Shown: one piece after another, positions 49,149 to 57,372 of the stretch
Numbering within the stretch: position 1 is the first letter of the stretch
How the letters are laid out: every line of letters starts with the position of its first letter
Origin: Acidobacteriota bacterium
GTDB taxonomy: Bacteria > Pseudomonadota > Alphaproteobacteria > Caulobacterales > Hyphomonadaceae
Direction of reading: 5' to 3'
DNA: 64,000 nt
Assembly: GCA_016712445.1 (NCBI GenBank)
Contig: JADJRB010000001.1
Span: 868,001 to 932,000, forward strand
Program-made: the position numbers and the translations under genes
Notes under the pieces: generated by a model
Databases searched by the model: none
Told to the model about the DNA's origin: nothing
The model's input: only the letters and a program-made list of their open reading frames with translations

Positions 49149-49607
49149 ATGTTTGTCTACATCGCCCTCGTCCTTGCCGTGGTTGCCTGGGGCACGCACC
49201 TCGCGCTGCGCTGGAAACGCGCCCGCGAATTTGCGCCCGAGCTACTGCGGCTGCGCCAGGAGAGCGGCGAGCTGCCACCCGGCATCGCGCCCGAGGAATT
49301 CACCGACCTCTACCTGCGCGCCGAAGGTCCGCGCTCCGGCACCTATGTGTTCGCCTGCGCGGCGATCATGACGCTGGCGCTGGCGCCGCTGTCGACCATG
49401 TTCAACGCGGTCTGGGACACGCTCTGGGCCATGACGGGCAAGTCGCCCGTGTTCGAGCAGGGCACGCTGATCCATACGTTCAGCTTCTTCCTCGTCATCA
49501 TGGGCGTCGGCATTGCCCTGCTCGCGGCGGCGATGCACCGCTACTACACCCTGATGCCCCCCAACCTGAAACAGGTGATCCGCAACCTGCGCGAGGCCCA
49601 TTCATGA
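49149..49607 (+). CDS. Membrane protein, unknown, upstream of gloA
   Basis: The 152-residue product has three membrane segments (about residues 2-19, 66-92 and 108-130) and a charged loop (ARWKRAREFAPELL-like, ending DLYLRAEGPRSG). No family was recognised. Its stop overlaps the glyoxalase gene start in ATGA, so the two are translationally coupled. Confidence 0.75.
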   Translation: MFVYIALVLAVVAWGTHLALRWKRAREFAPELLRLRQESGELPPGIAPEEFTDLYLRAEGPRSGTYVFACAAIMTLALAPLSTMFNAVWDTLWAMTGKSPVFEQGTLIHTFSFFLVIMGVGIALLAAAMHRYYTLMPPNLKQVIRNLREAHS

Positions 49608-50077
49608 GCGTCCAGTTCCTGCACACGATGGTGCGCGTCGGCGATATCGATGCGGCGCTGAAATTCTTCTGCGACGGCCTCGGCCTCACCGAGATCGGAC
49701 GCTTCGACAACGAAGCCGGCCGCTTCACGCTGGTCTTCCTCGCGTCCCCCGCCGACATTGCGCGCATGGGCGGCGTGCCTAAAGGCAAGCGGCCGACCGA
49801 GATGGACTTCCCGATGGTCGAGCTCACCCACAACTGGGACGAGAAGGACTATGCCGGCGGGCGCAATTTCGGTCACCTCGCCTACCAGGTCGACGACATC
49901 TACGCCGCGACCCAGCGTTTCGCCGATCTCGGCGTGACGATTTCACGCCCGCCGCGCGATGGCCGGATGACCTTCATCCGCTCACCGGACGGCATCTCGA
50001 TCGAGCTGTTGCAGAAGGGCGAGGCGAAAGCGCCGGTCGAGCCCTGGGCCAGCGCGCCGAATATCGGGGCGTGGTAA
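49604..50077 (+). CDS. gloA: Lactoylglutathione lyase (glyoxalase I)
   Basis: GloA isomerises the hemithioacetal of methylglyoxal and glutathione to S-lactoylglutathione. The 157-residue VOC-fold protein has the metal ligands His7 (FLHTMVRVGD), a Glu in FPMVELTHNWDE, a His in FGHLAYQVDD and Glu in SIELLQ, and the spacing of bacterial glyoxalase I. The membrane gene upstream is coupled by four overlapping bases. Confidence 0.9.
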   Translation: MSVQFLHTMVRVGDIDAALKFFCDGLGLTEIGRFDNEAGRFTLVFLASPADIARMGGVPKGKRPTEMDFPMVELTHNWDEKDYAGGRNFGHLAYQVDDIYAATQRFADLGVTISRPPRDGRMTFIRSPDGISIELLQKGEAKAPVEPWASAPNIGAW

Positions 50078-50262
50078 GCTCCTCGGCGTTGTTAGGTAAT
50101 ATTATCACAATTTTAGTTTCCTTTGCGCCCGAGCGGCGCAATACCTTGTCCTGAAACCGGGACGTGCCGGCGGACCCCGAACGGACCTCCGCGACCCGAC
50201 AAGCCTGACGGTTTCAAGACGCGCCGGACAGCCCCCGGCGCAGGACAAGGTTTGGACCTCCC

Positions 50263-50571
50263 ATGCGAAAATACATGCTCCCTGCGGCGCTTGCCGCGAT
50301 GATGACGCTTGCCCCGATTGCAGCCGCCTCGCCGGGCCACCCTGCTTCCCATCCCGCGGCAAGCCAGGCCGGCGCCCACTATGCGAAACTGCGCGGCGTC
50401 ATCCATTCGGTCGATACCAAGGCCAACGCCGTCACGCTCGACGACGGGCGCACCTTCGTGCTGCCCGCGAACGCGCCCGCATCCGGCCTGAAGGCCGGCG
50501 AGAAGGTATCGCTCGAGTGGAGCTGGGTCGGCGACCAGCGTGTCGCCAAGGAGGTGAACACCCTGAACTGA
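50263..50571 (+). CDS. Secreted DUF1344-like protein
   Basis: The 102-residue precursor has a signal peptide (MLPAALAAMMTLAPIAAASP) and a short beta domain with LRGVIHSVDTKANAVTLDDG and FVLPANAPASGLKAGEKVSL, matching DUF1344. It is probably periplasmic; no function is known. A clear terminator follows. Confidence 0.8.
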   Translation: MRKYMLPAALAAMMTLAPIAAASPGHPASHPAASQAGAHYAKLRGVIHSVDTKANAVTLDDGRTFVLPANAPASGLKAGEKVSLEWSWVGDQRVAKEVNTLN

Positions 50572-50603
50572 GCCCCTGAATACCCCTGTCCTTCCGAGTG
50601 TTG

Positions 50604-50641
50604 GCCCCGCAGCGTTCCCTCCGCTGCGGGGCATTTTTTTG
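50604..50641 (+). terminator. Rho-independent terminator after the DUF1344 gene
   Basis: GCCCCGCAGCG (50604-50614) pairs perfectly with CGCTGCGGGGC (50622-50632) across a seven-base loop, followed by A and a run of seven or more T. Confidence 0.93.
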
Positions 50642-50709
50642 GACACGCGAAACTGCGTGACCGCGCCGCGAAGCGCTGTAGTGTTTCGCCGAATCGGAAG
50701 GGAATTTCC

Positions 50710-51102
50710 ATGACGCCTGTTGCTGCCACGACGCTCTACATCGGTCTGTTCGGCCTGTTGATGTTGATCCTGAAGATGAATGTCGGGCGTGTGCGCTCGT
50801 CGAAAAAGATCAATCTCGGCGACGGCGGCGACGACTCCATGCAGCGCGCCATCCGGGTTCAGGGCAACGCGGTGGAAGATGTGCCGGTTGTCCTCTTCGG
50901 CCTTGTCGGCCTCGCGCTGCTCGGCGCGCCGGTCATCCTGATCCACAGTCTCGGCAGCACGTTCCTGCTCGCGCGGATCCTGCACGCGGTCGGCCTTGGC
51001 GGCCTCGCCGGCGCAGGCGTCGGCCGCCTGATCGGCACGCTGCTTTCCCTGATCGTCCTCCTGGCCACGGCCGCAGCCTGTATCTGGTACGCCCTCGCCT
51101 GA
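50710..51102 (+). CDS. MAPEG family membrane protein
   Basis: The 130-residue protein has four hydrophobic segments and the MAPEG pattern MLILKMNVGRVRSSKKINLG and MQRAIRVQGNAVEDVPVVLF, with the later LARILHAVG. MAPEG proteins are inner-membrane glutathione S-transferase-like enzymes of eicosanoid or detoxification type; the bacterial role is unclear. Confidence 0.9.
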   Translation: MTPVAATTLYIGLFGLLMLILKMNVGRVRSSKKINLGDGGDDSMQRAIRVQGNAVEDVPVVLFGLVGLALLGAPVILIHSLGSTFLLARILHAVGLGGLAGAGVGRLIGTLLSLIVLLATAAACIWYALA

Positions 51103-51198
51103 GCCCGAATGGCGCGCTGTCATCGTCCTCACATGCGTGTTAACGTCCGCTGAGCCGCGCCGGAGTCGCAGCGCAGGATTGTGAGGGGAGACGTCTCG

Positions 51199-52299
51199 AT
51201 GTGCAGGAATCTACTTTTGGCCACCGCCGCGCTCGGGCTATCGGCCTGCGCGCCTTCGTCCGCACCCGCCGACACTTCCGTACCGGTTGAGGAAACGGCG
51301 CCCGCGGCAACTGAAAAAGCGACCTGGACCTTCGAGGACGGCGTCATCTTCCCGGCCGGTCGCACCCTTGTGCGTCCGGAATCCGGCGTGGTGCTTGCCG
51401 ATGGCACAGTGGTTGTGGTGGACCAGGTCAATGGACTGACCGCCATCGCACCGGACGGCTCGGTCAGCCCGTACGGCAGTTTCGCCGCCGCAGGCTTCAC
51501 CCATTCGCCGCCGGACAATCCCTCCGGCCCGAACGGCGTGTCCTTCGAACCGGATGGACGCCACCTGCTGACTGCTGACGTGTTCACGGGCAGCCTCTGG
51601 CGCACCGACACGCAAACGGGCACGACCACGAAGATCTATCAGCATCCCTTCGGCATCAACTACGCGCACCGCGATTCCACGGGGGCGTTGTGGTTCACCC
51701 AGTCGACCGAGAATGCACCGCCCGGATCCAACGCGCGCCTCTTCGCAGCCCTGGATACGCCCCTGCCTGACGGCAAACTGTTCCGGATTGCACCCACGCC
51801 CGACGGCCAACCGCTGGGCGCGCCGCAGGAAATGCTGACCGGCCTGCAATTCGCCAACGGCTTTGCGATCGACGAGACGCGCGGCAAACTCTTCATCGCC
51901 GAAACAGTGGCAGGAAACGTGCTCAGCTACACGGTTGACCTTGGCACCGGCGCGCTGACTGACCGGGCGCTGCTGGCAACCGTCCTGTCGCCCGACAATG
52001 TCGAGCAGGCGGCTGATGGTGCACTCTGGGTTGCGTCGCCGATGGCCAATCAGGTGCTCGAGATCAATCCGGACACGGGGGAAACCCGGGTCGCCTTTTC
52101 GGCACAGACCGAAACGGGCGCTGCAGTCGCCGCTGAATATGTTCGGCGCGGCGAAGCGGGCGAGCCGCGCGCCGAACTGATGGCGCCGGATGTCTGGGCG
52201 CCATTGCCGGGCCTCGTGACCGGCGTGATCCACACGCCGGGCGGTGGCCCGGTTTATGTGTCCGGACTTGGCGATGCGTTGCTGAAGATCGAGGAATAG
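51199..52299 (+). CDS. SMP-30/gluconolactonase-like lipoprotein
   Basis: The 366-residue precursor has a lipobox LGLSAC (Cys16) and propeller blades such as GVVLADGTVVVVDQVNGLTA, NGVSFEPDGRHLLTADVFTG, FANGFAIDETRGKLFIAETV and VEQAADGALWVASPMANQVL, typical of SMP-30. The closing part is GGPVYVSGLGDALLKIEE. It is probably a membrane-anchored lactone hydrolase or sugar-acid binder. GAGGGGAGACGTCTCG precedes the ATG at 51199. Confidence 0.85.
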   Translation: MCRNLLLATAALGLSACAPSSAPADTSVPVEETAPAATEKATWTFEDGVIFPAGRTLVRPESGVVLADGTVVVVDQVNGLTAIAPDGSVSPYGSFAAAGFTHSPPDNPSGPNGVSFEPDGRHLLTADVFTGSLWRTDTQTGTTTKIYQHPFGINYAHRDSTGALWFTQSTENAPPGSNARLFAALDTPLPDGKLFRIAPTPDGQPLGAPQEMLTGLQFANGFAIDETRGKLFIAETVAGNVLSYTVDLGTGALTDRALLATVLSPDNVEQAADGALWVASPMANQVLEINPDTGETRVAFSAQTETGAAVAAEYVRRGEAGEPRAELMAPDVWAPLPGLVTGVIHTPGGGPVYVSGLGDALLKIEE

Positions 52300-52311
52300 G
52301 CGGCCCGCCGT

Positions 52312-52860
52312 TCAGTCCAGCGCACCGATATAGGGCAGGCCTCGGTAGAGACCGGCATCGTCCATGCCATAGCCGACGAGGAAGCGGCCCGGCGCATCGA
52401 AGGCGCAGAAGTCCACGCCTTCGGCGCCGCGCGGCGCCCAAGGCTTCTGCGTCAGCGCCACGGTGAGCACTTCGCGCGCGCCCTTGGCGATCAGGTGCTG
52501 CTTGGCGAAATCAAGCGTGCGGCCGGTGTCGAACACATCGTCGATCAGCAGCATGCCGCGCCCTTCGACAGGCCGCGAGACATCTGCTCGCACCACGACG
52601 CGGCCCGAGCTCTCGCGCGCATCGCGGTAGCTTTCCAGCCACAGCACATCGAGCACCGGGTGCACGTCGCGCCGGGCGAGCGCTTTCATCAGGTCGGTGG
52701 TGAAGGGCGTTGCCCCGATCAGGATCGACACCGCCGTCCAGTCGCCGGCAAGGCGCGGCGCAAGGCGCTCGGCGAGGTCGTCGACGCGGGCCATCAGGTC
52801 CGCTTCGGACAGGACGACATCGATCTTGGGCATCGGAACGTGCGGGGTGGGTGCATTCAT
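52312..52860 (-). CDS. hpt: Hypoxanthine phosphoribosyltransferase
   Basis: This purine salvage enzyme makes IMP or GMP from the base and PRPP. The 182-residue protein has the PRPP motif GMLLIDDVFDTGRTLDFAKQ and the preceding VDVLWLESYRDARES-type flexible loop region (read LDVLWLESYRDA). The C-terminal segment VDFCAFDAPGRFLVGYGMDD binds the purine. It starts two bases after the zinc-ribbon gene's stop, suggesting cotranscription. Confidence 0.9.
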   Translation of the reverse strand: MNAPTPHVPMPKIDVVLSEADLMARVDDLAERLAPRLAGDWTAVSILIGATPFTTDLMKALARRDVHPVLDVLWLESYRDARESSGRVVVRADVSRPVEGRGMLLIDDVFDTGRTLDFAKQHLIAKGAREVLTVALTQKPWAPRGAEGVDFCAFDAPGRFLVGYGMDDAGLYRGLPYIGALD

Positions 52861-52862
52861 GG

Positions 52863-53573
52863 TCAGAGCGGATCCTCGGCATCTGGCAGTGTTTCTTCCT
52901 GCAGAGGCGGCAATTCCTCCGTAGGCGGCTCATTCGGAACGGCGGAGCGCTCGACGAAACTGACGACAATCTCGAAACTCTCGACCGGGGCAGGCTCGAC
53001 CACCACGCCGAACTGGCCGGACGCGCCGGGCTCGAGATCGCGCGGAGTTACGAAGCTGTAGCGGGTGGCGACAACCTTGCCCGCCTCGTCGCGCAGGTCG
53101 ACCCGCACGCCGGGTGTCTCGACTGCCGTATTGGCGACATTGACGGCGCGGCCGGTGACCGTGACGATCGGGATCGTGTCGTTGAACGTCCGGGCGCGCT
53201 CGATGTCGGCGAAATCCATGCCGAAACGGTTCACTTCAAGGCCGGCCATCTTGTAGGCTGCGGCCGATTGCGGCCAGACCTTCACGACGTCGTTGCGGAA
53301 AACGAAGGCGGCGATCGTCGCAGCCACGAACAGGCTGCCGGTGAACAGCCAGGAAAACACGGCAGCGAACCGGCTTTTCTCGCGGCGCTGTTCGCGCAGG
53401 CGCTCGCGGTAGACCTCGTGCGCAGGCGCCGCCGGCTTCTCGTCGGCGACCGATTTCGGCTGCACGAACCAGGAATGCCCGCAGGCTGCGCATTTCACCG
53501 TGCGCCCGCTTTCACCGATTGTTGAGTCATCGGCGAAATAATGGGTGCTGCACGAAGGACAGGTAAGGATCAT
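52863..53573 (-). CDS. MJ0042 zinc-ribbon/DUF3426 membrane protein
   Basis: The 236-residue protein begins with a zinc ribbon MILTCPSCSTHYFADDSTIG followed by VKCAACGHSW (Cys5, 8, 28, 31), has one membrane segment (about residues 86-108) and a C-terminal DUF3426-like beta domain (about 125-215). The family sits at the inner membrane and is of unknown function. It is divergent from ftsE with about 45 bases between and leads into hpt. Confidence 0.87.
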   Translation of the reverse strand: MILTCPSCSTHYFADDSTIGESGRTVKCAACGHSWFVQPKSVADEKPAAPAHEVYRERLREQRREKSRFAAVFSWLFTGSLFVAATIAAFVFRNDVVKVWPQSAAAYKMAGLEVNRFGMDFADIERARTFNDTIPIVTVTGRAVNVANTAVETPGVRVDLRDEAGKVVATRYSFVTPRDLEPGASGQFGVVVEPAPVESFEIVVSFVERSAVPNEPPTEELPPLQEETLPDAEDPL

Positions 53574-53618
53574 TCTGTTCGCCCCGCTCGACCAACCCTG
53601 GACCCCGGACTTTTCCCC

Positions 53619-54371
53619 ATGACCCAGCTCCGCCCGGACATGTTCGAAGAAGCCGCCGTCCGCCTGGATGGCGTGTCCCTTCGCTACGATTCGTCCGAGG
53701 AAATCCTTAGCGGGATTGATCTGGTCCTGAAACCCGGCAGCTTCAGCTTCCTGACCGGCGCCTCAGGAGCGGGCAAGTCAAGCCTGCTGAAGCTGCTTTA
53801 CCTGGCACAGCCGCCCAGCCGGGGCGAAGTTTCGCTGTTCGGCCGCCCGACCTCCCGCCTTCCGCGCGACCAACTCTCGGCCCTACGGCGCCGAGTGGGC
53901 GTGGTTTTCCAGGAATTCCGCCTGCTCGGCCACCTGACGGCCTATGAGAACGTCGCCCTGCCCCTGCGCGTGATGGGCCGCAAGGAGTCGCAGTACCGGC
54001 GCGATGTGGAGGAATTGCTGGCCTGGGTGGGGCTCGGCGAGCGGCTGAACAAGCGCCCCGAGACCCTGTCCGGCGGCGAGCAGCAGCGCGTGGCGATCGC
54101 CCGCGCCGTCGTCACCCAGCCGAACCTTCTGATCGCAGACGAGCCGACCGGCAACGTCGATCCCGACATGGCGGCGCGCCTGATGCGGCTGTTTTTCGAA
54201 CTCAACAAGCGCCTCGGCACCACCGTCGTGATCGCCACACACGACCTTGGCCTGATCCGTCAAATTGATGCACCCGTCTACCGGCTGGCGGACGGCCTGC
54301 TGGTGCAGGAAAGCGGCGAGAAGATACCGGCCGCCCGCCGGCGCACCGATCCGCTGAAGGCGATGCCATGA
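53619..54371 (+). CDS. ftsE: Cell division ATP-binding protein FtsE
   Basis: FtsE powers FtsX to activate cell-wall hydrolases at the septum. The 250-residue ATPase has Walker A TGASGAGKSSLLKLLYLAQP, the Q-loop region GVVFQEFRLLGHLTAYENVA, the ABC signature LSGGEQQRVAIARA and Walker B LLIADEPTGNVDPD. The ATG at 53619 is used; 53640 is possible. It overlaps ftsX by four bases. Confidence 0.96.
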   Translation: MTQLRPDMFEEAAVRLDGVSLRYDSSEEILSGIDLVLKPGSFSFLTGASGAGKSSLLKLLYLAQPPSRGEVSLFGRPTSRLPRDQLSALRRRVGVVFQEFRLLGHLTAYENVALPLRVMGRKESQYRRDVEELLAWVGLGERLNKRPETLSGGEQQRVAIARAVVTQPNLLIADEPTGNVDPDMAARLMRLFFELNKRLGTTVVIATHDLGLIRQIDAPVYRLADGLLVQESGEKIPAARRRTDPLKAMP

Positions 54372-55240
54372 AAGCGCGTGAAAGCTCCCTCCTGCCGCTG
54401 GAAGACGCCCGCGAGGCGGCGCTGTTCTTCGTTGTCGGCGCGCTCTGCTTCCTCGCCGCGCTCGCCGCCCTCTCGGCAAAATCCACCTATGGCGCGGCCC
54501 GCGCCTGGACCGCCGAAGTGGAAGGCGAGTTCACTGTCTCGCTCTCGGGCGCCGATGCGACCGCGGCCGATGCCGCCGCCCGCCTGCTGTCGCAGGTCGA
54601 AGGCGTGCGCGAAGCCCGTGCCTTCAGCGATGCCGAGATCAACGCGCTGCTCGAGCCGAACTTCGGCCAGAGCGGCCTGCCCGCTGACCTGCCCGTGCCG
54701 CGCCTGATCGCGGTGACCGGCGAAGCAGATGCCGATGACCTCGGCCCCCGCCTCAGCAAAACGCTGCACGAGGCCGGCTACCAGGCCGCCGTCGACGCGC
54801 ACGCCGAATGGGCAGGTGACGTGCGCCGGATGCTCTCGGTCTCTCGCCTTGTCGCCCTGTCGATCGTCGCGCTCTTGTCGGCGACCGCCGTTGCCGTGAT
54901 CGCGTTCGCCACCCATGCGGCCCTGCTGGCCCGGCGGGACATCGTCGACGTGCTGCATATCGCGGGCGCGCGCGACCGGTTCATCGCCGGGCTGTTCGAG
55001 CGCCGCTTCTGGCTGCTGGGCCTGCGGGCGGGCACGGTCGGGGCGCTGGTCGCGCTCGCCAGTGTCGCGGTACTGATCGCCGCCGGCCGCTCCGGCGCCG
55101 AGCGCACGGGTCTGCTGCCGCAGCTGAGCCTCGACTTTTGGGATCTTGCCGTGCTGGTGGTCACGCCCGTCATCGCGGGCCTCGCTGCCCGGATTGCGGC
55201 CAGCATCACGGTCATGCGCTCGCTCAAGTCCGTCATGTAG
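54368..55240 (+). CDS. ftsX: Cell division protein FtsX
   Basis: FtsX is the membrane partner of FtsE. The 290-residue protein has a membrane helix near the N terminus (about residues 17-37), an extracytoplasmic loop (about 45-160) and three more helices (about 163-187, 213-240 and 255-280) with the FtsX-type MRRMLSVSRLVAL-like junction (DVRRMLSVSRLVALSIVALL). It follows ftsE with an ATGA overlap. Confidence 0.93.
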   Translation: MKARESSLLPLEDAREAALFFVVGALCFLAALAALSAKSTYGAARAWTAEVEGEFTVSLSGADATAADAAARLLSQVEGVREARAFSDAEINALLEPNFGQSGLPADLPVPRLIAVTGEADADDLGPRLSKTLHEAGYQAAVDAHAEWAGDVRRMLSVSRLVALSIVALLSATAVAVIAFATHAALLARRDIVDVLHIAGARDRFIAGLFERRFWLLGLRAGTVGALVALASVAVLIAAGRSGAERTGLLPQLSLDFWDLAVLVVTPVIAGLAARIAASITVMRSLKSVM

Positions 55241-55278
55241 TGACGCCGCCGCGACAAGACGCTACAGCCCTCGGCGCG

Positions 55279-56022
55279 ATGCAAATGGTGCGATCCTACC
55301 TGTTCCTGGCCTGGCTCTATGGCTGGATGGCGATCTGCGGGGTGCTCTACATCCCGACGATCGTGTTCCCGCGCGTGGTCACGCAGCGCGCGATCGGCCT
55401 CTACGCCCAGATCGTGCGGGCCGGACTGAAACTGATCTGCGGCATCGACATGGAAATACGTGGGCGCGAGCACATCGTGCCGGGCCCCGCCATCTATGCC
55501 GGCAAGCATCATTGCATGATGGACGTCTTCGTCCCGTTCATCACGGTGCGCGACTCCTGCCACATCCTGAAGGAAGAGCTGATCTGGACGCCCTTCCTCG
55601 GCTGGTACGCGATGAGCACGGGCATGATCCCGATCGACCGCGAAGGCTCGTCGAAAACCCTGAAACGCATCATCGCTGCCGGAAAAAAGCGGGCCGCCGA
55701 CGGGCGCACAATCGTGATTTTCCCGGAAGGCACACGCCGCGCGCCGGACGACCCGCCCGACTACCAGCCGGCAGGCATCTCCGCGCTCAACAAGGCCCTC
55801 TCGGTGCCGATCCTGCCGGTGGCCACCAATGCCGGCCTCTGCTGGCCTGCCAAGGGCGCGCGGCGGCGGCCCGGCAAGATCGTCTACGAATTCCTGCCCG
55901 CGATCCCCGGCGGCCTTGATCGCAAGACGCTGATGGCGCGCCTCGAGCACGACCTTGAAACCGCCTCCAACCGCCTGATTGCCGAGGGCCGGGAAATCCA
56001 GGCGCAGCGAGGCGTGAAGTGA
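55279..56022 (+). CDS. plsC: 1-acyl-sn-glycerol-3-phosphate acyltransferase
   Basis: PlsC makes phosphatidic acid from lysophosphatidic acid at the inner membrane. The 247-residue protein has an N-terminal membrane segment, HHCMMD as the HxxxxD motif, FLGWYAMSTGMIPIDREGS and the FPEGTRRAP motif. A GTG at 55240 that overlaps the ftsX stop would add 13 residues; neither start has a strong ribosome site. It overlaps the glycosylase gene's GTG by four bases. Confidence 0.93.
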   Translation: MQMVRSYLFLAWLYGWMAICGVLYIPTIVFPRVVTQRAIGLYAQIVRAGLKLICGIDMEIRGREHIVPGPAIYAGKHHCMMDVFVPFITVRDSCHILKEELIWTPFLGWYAMSTGMIPIDREGSSKTLKRIIAAGKKRAADGRTIVIFPEGTRRAPDDPPDYQPAGISALNKALSVPILPVATNAGLCWPAKGARRRPGKIVYEFLPAIPGGLDRKTLMARLEHDLETASNRLIAEGREIQAQRGVK

Positions 56023-56663
56023 CCGCCCCGCCGCGGCGCGCCCTCAAGCGCGCCTGCGAGGATCTGGCCCGGGTCGATCCGGCCCTCGCTCAAGCCTATG
56101 AAACCGTGGGGGTGCCGCTGTGGCGCGCCCGTGCGCCGAGCTACGCCCTGCTCGGCAACATGATCTCGCACCAGCAGATCTCGCTCAGCGCAGCCGCCGC
56201 GATTTGGGCGCGCGTCGAAGACCATCTCGGCGAGGTGACCGCCGAGGCTATGCTGGCCGCCGATCCCGAAGCGATCCGCCTCTGCGGCATGTCGCGCCCG
56301 AAAGTGGCGCACCTCTATTCGATCGCCAGCGCCATCAGCAGCGGGCAGCTCGACCTCGCCCGCGTCCTCGCCGCCCCGCTTGATCAGGCCCGGGCGGAAC
56401 TGCTGTCGGTGCGCGGGATCGGGCCGTGGACGGCGGAGCTGTTCCTGCTCTACGCGGCCGGCGCGATGGATGCATTCCCGGCTGGCGATGTCGGCCTGAT
56501 GGCGGCGCACCACAAGCTCAGCGCCTATGAAACCCGCATGGAATCAAAGGCCTTCACGCGCCACGCGGAGCTGTGGCGGCCCTGTCGGGGTGTGGCAACG
56601 CACCTGCTCTGGGCCTGGCTGCACATGGACCGGGCCCGCGCCGCAGCCCCGGCAGGCGGCTGA
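56019..56663 (+). CDS. DNA-3-methyladenine glycosylase II-like (AlkA family)
   Basis: The 214-residue HhH-GPD glycosylase excises alkylated bases. It has the helix pair around LLGNMISHQQISLSAAAAIW, the hairpin LLSVRGIGPWTAELFLLYAA (about residues 126-145) and the catalytic Asp in FPAGDVGLM (about 154). It lacks AlkA's N-terminal domain. The GTG start overlaps plsC, so it closes the ftsE-ftsX-plsC run. Confidence 0.9.
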   Translation: MTAPPRRALKRACEDLARVDPALAQAYETVGVPLWRARAPSYALLGNMISHQQISLSAAAAIWARVEDHLGEVTAEAMLAADPEAIRLCGMSRPKVAHLYSIASAISSGQLDLARVLAAPLDQARAELLSVRGIGPWTAELFLLYAAGAMDAFPAGDVGLMAAHHKLSAYETRMESKAFTRHAELWRPCRGVATHLLWAWLHMDRARAAAPAGG

Positions 56664-56803
56664 CAGGCCCTCTTGCGTTCAAGTCCGGCTGTCATAATCT
56701 TATGAAGGGAATCGCCTAAACAGCGTTCCAGACAGCGAAGGAGCAGCCGTCTTCTGTAGCACGTTCGACGATACACAGCGCTCAGCCCGTGCGGGAGGCC
56801 CGC

Positions 56804-57367
56804 ATGCCTGAGATCGTTGCAACTCCCCCGAACGGCCGTCCGGCGCTCGTGCTGAATGCGGATTTCCGGCCCCTTTCCTATTATCCGCTCTCGCTCTGGC
56901 CCTGGCAGGAAGTGGTGAAAGCCGTTTTCCTCGACCGCGTGGATATCGTTGCCGAGTATGACCATGTCGTGCGCAGCCCGAGCTTCGAGATGCGCCTTCC
57001 CTCGGTCATCGCGCTGCGCGATTTCGTGCGCCAGGACCGCCCGCCCGCCTTCACCCGGTTCAACGTGTTCCTGCGCGACGGCTTCGCCTGCGCCTATTGC
57101 GGCGCGCATGACAACCTGACCTTCGACCATGTCGTGCCGCGTTCGCGCGGCGGACGCACGACCTGGGAAAACATCGTCACCGCCTGCAGCCCGTGCAACC
57201 TCGCCAAGGGCAGCCGCCTGCTGAAGGAAAGCCATATGGACCTGCGCCGCAGGCCATTCCGTCCGAACAATTACGAACTGCAGGGCATCGGCCGCAAATT
57301 CCCGCCGAATTACCTGCATGAGACCTGGATGGACTATCTCTACTGGGATGTGGAGCTGGAGGGATAG
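56804..57367 (+). CDS. HNH endonuclease
   Basis: The 187-residue protein has an N-terminal domain with VLNADFRPLSYYPLSLWPWQ and a C-terminal HNH motif: CAYCG (Cys96, 99), FDHVVPRSRGG with Asp108/His109, WENIV and CSPCN (Cys128, 131). This form is common in alphaproteobacteria as a chromosomal nuclease of unknown role. The ATG at 56804 has GGGAGG upstream. The 140 bases before it hold no other gene. Confidence 0.9.
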   Translation: MPEIVATPPNGRPALVLNADFRPLSYYPLSLWPWQEVVKAVFLDRVDIVAEYDHVVRSPSFEMRLPSVIALRDFVRQDRPPAFTRFNVFLRDGFACAYCGAHDNLTFDHVVPRSRGGRTTWENIVTACSPCNLAKGSRLLKESHMDLRRRPFRPNNYELQGIGRKFPPNYLHETWMDYLYWDVELEG

Positions 57368-57372
57368 TCCGC

